A stretch of 6,904 bases of DNA from J061 sp003695725 [NCBI: Candidatus Schekmanbacteria bacterium] (GTDB lineage Bacteria > Schekmanbacteria > GWA2-38-11), in contig RFHX01000003.1 of assembly GCA_003695725.1 (NCBI GenBank), positions 1 to 6,904 of the forward strand, in the 5' to 3' direction. The notes under the pieces were generated by a model. That model worked only from the letters and a program-made list of their open reading frames with translations, ran no database searches and was not told the DNA's origin. Positions 5,993 through 6,904 of the stretch are shown here, in pieces; within the stretch, counting starts at the first letter, position 1; each line of letters opens with the position of its first letter. Made by a program: the position numbers and the translations under genes.

Positions 5993-6904
5993 TTATGAAG
6001 ATAAGAAATCTAATTTTCCTGAGATTTTTAATTTGAATGTTTCATCTGTATCGAAATTATTGACTGTTATTCGTTTCAACTTATAGGGATTATCTCCGTT
6101 CTTATTCAAGCCAAAAATAGTCGAACAACATAATCTATAACCACAAGTTTCAAAATATTCATTCTTTATATTCTTAAAAAACCTGCTTCCTCCATAGGGA
6201 AGAGCAAATGAGGTTATTTCTTTCCCCACAAGTCTTTCAAGAATCGATTTTGATGTTTTTAGTTCATAAATTATTTCATCCTCTGTCAGATTTGTAAAAT
6301 TACAATGAGAATGGCTATGTGAACCAATTTCAAAAAATTGAGCTAAATCCTTTAACTCATTTGGAGAGAAAAAATTTTCATCTATATATTCAAACAAATC
6401 GTTATCCGATATTGAAGGTTTCAGGGATTCGTATCGATAGTTGTAATTCTTATATCTGCTTGCCATTTTTTTACGGAATACTTCAGATTTTACAAAGTCA
6501 GGAATAACACTTTTTTCGATGATTCCTGTTATAATGAATATCGTTGCAGGTATATTTTTTTCTTTCAAATAGGGAAGGGCGAATTTCTTCAAAATTTTAT
6601 ATCCATCGTCAAATGTAATTGCCGCCAGGGGTTTACCGTAGAGGTTTTTTTTCTCCTCTGTAATTTGGTTGATTATTTCATTTAGAGAAACAATGTGAAA
6701 GTATTTCGAGAGAGATTCGACTTGGCTTTTGAAATTTATAAAAGAGCAGTTAGTTGTCAGCGAAATTCTTTTTCCTGATTCAAGGCAGTTGTCCTCTATT
6801 CCATGATAAGAGAGAATCAAACAGGAAGATAAATCTATTTTTTTAAGAAGATAGTCGAGAAATTTATTCTGTAATTTTCCCTTTAATATTTTACTTCCTA
6901 TTAC
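5993..6904 (-). CDS. Polysaccharide deacetylase, NodB homology domain (5' end outside window)
   Basis: A predicted metal-dependent carbohydrate esterase (CE4/NodB fold) that removes N- or O-acetyl groups from a polysaccharide. The frame is open to the right edge. The only in-window start before the domain is a TTG at 6820 with no ribosome site, and the 28 codons before it encode a basic/hydrophobic lead-in ending in 'LILSYHG', as in full-length relatives, so the true start lies beyond 6904. Numbered from 6820, motif 1 is TFDDG (69-73; D71 catalytic base, D72 metal ligand), motif 2 is HSHSH (168-172; H168 and H172 metal ligands), and motif 3 is FALPYGG (205-211). About 65 residues of charged helical sequence lie between motifs 1 and 2. 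The end 'YKLKRITV' is typical of the family. No signal peptide is visible in the part present. It forms a pair with the downstream epimerase. Confidence 0.92.
   Translation of the reverse strand, partial: VIGSKILKGKLQNKFLDYLLKKIDLSSCLILSYHGIEDNCLESGKRISLTTNCSFINFKSQVESLSKYFHIVSLNEIINQITEEKKNLYGKPLAAITFDDGYKILKKFALPYLKEKNIPATIFIITGIIEKSVIPDFVKSEVFRKKMASRYKNYNYRYESLKPSISDNDLFEYIDENFFSPNELKDLAQFFEIGSHSHSHCNFTNLTEDEIIYELKTSKSILERLVGKEITSFALPYGGSRFFKNIKNEYFETCGYRLCCSTIFGLNKNGDNPYKLKRITVNNFDTDETFKLKISGKLDFLSS

Overview
The window is AT-rich bacterial DNA, well below half G+C by eye. It carries seven protein genes plus one very short one, packed with small gaps. Shine-Dalgarno sites are clear before several genes. 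The short gene is ccoS, whose product belongs to cbb3-type cytochrome oxidase assembly, so the host is probably a bacterium with high-affinity (microaerobic) respiration. An aldo/keto reductase with two [4Fe-4S] motifs, a rhomboid protease and a large secreted-type beta protein with a Ca-binding-like repeat would suit a diderm, perhaps an uncultured deltaproteobacterium-like or candidate-phylum lineage. That placement is inference. I see no rRNA, tRNA, CRISPR array, insertion sequence or phage gene.

Layout, left to right. Positions 1-1062 (+) hold the C-terminal part of a probably extracellular beta-rich protein whose frame is open at the left edge. It converges on a minus-strand cluster read from right to left: ccoS (3162-2986), the 4Fe-4S aldo/keto reductase (2895-1849) and the rhomboid protease (1830-1102). 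The 18-base gap between the last two, and a 90-base gap before the reductase, fit one operon. About 200 bases of non-coding DNA (3163-3373) separate this cluster from a divergent MFS exporter-like gene (3374-4666, +) and probably hold promoters for both sides.

The MFS gene converges on a small two-helix membrane protein of unknown function (4981-4679, -). Then comes a second minus-strand pair: a polysaccharide deacetylase (NodB fold, running off the right edge) followed 25 bases later by an extended-SDR NAD-dependent epimerase/dehydratase (5967-5038). That pair looks like part of a cell-envelope or exopolysaccharide locus.

I do not see a convincing new multi-gene defence or mobile system. 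The points most worth a second look are the hidden ccoS gene and its unusual partners, the Lys-to-Arg change at the expected catalytic lysine of the reductase, the partial surface protein with its C-terminal Asp-rich repeat domain, and the unassigned small membrane protein.
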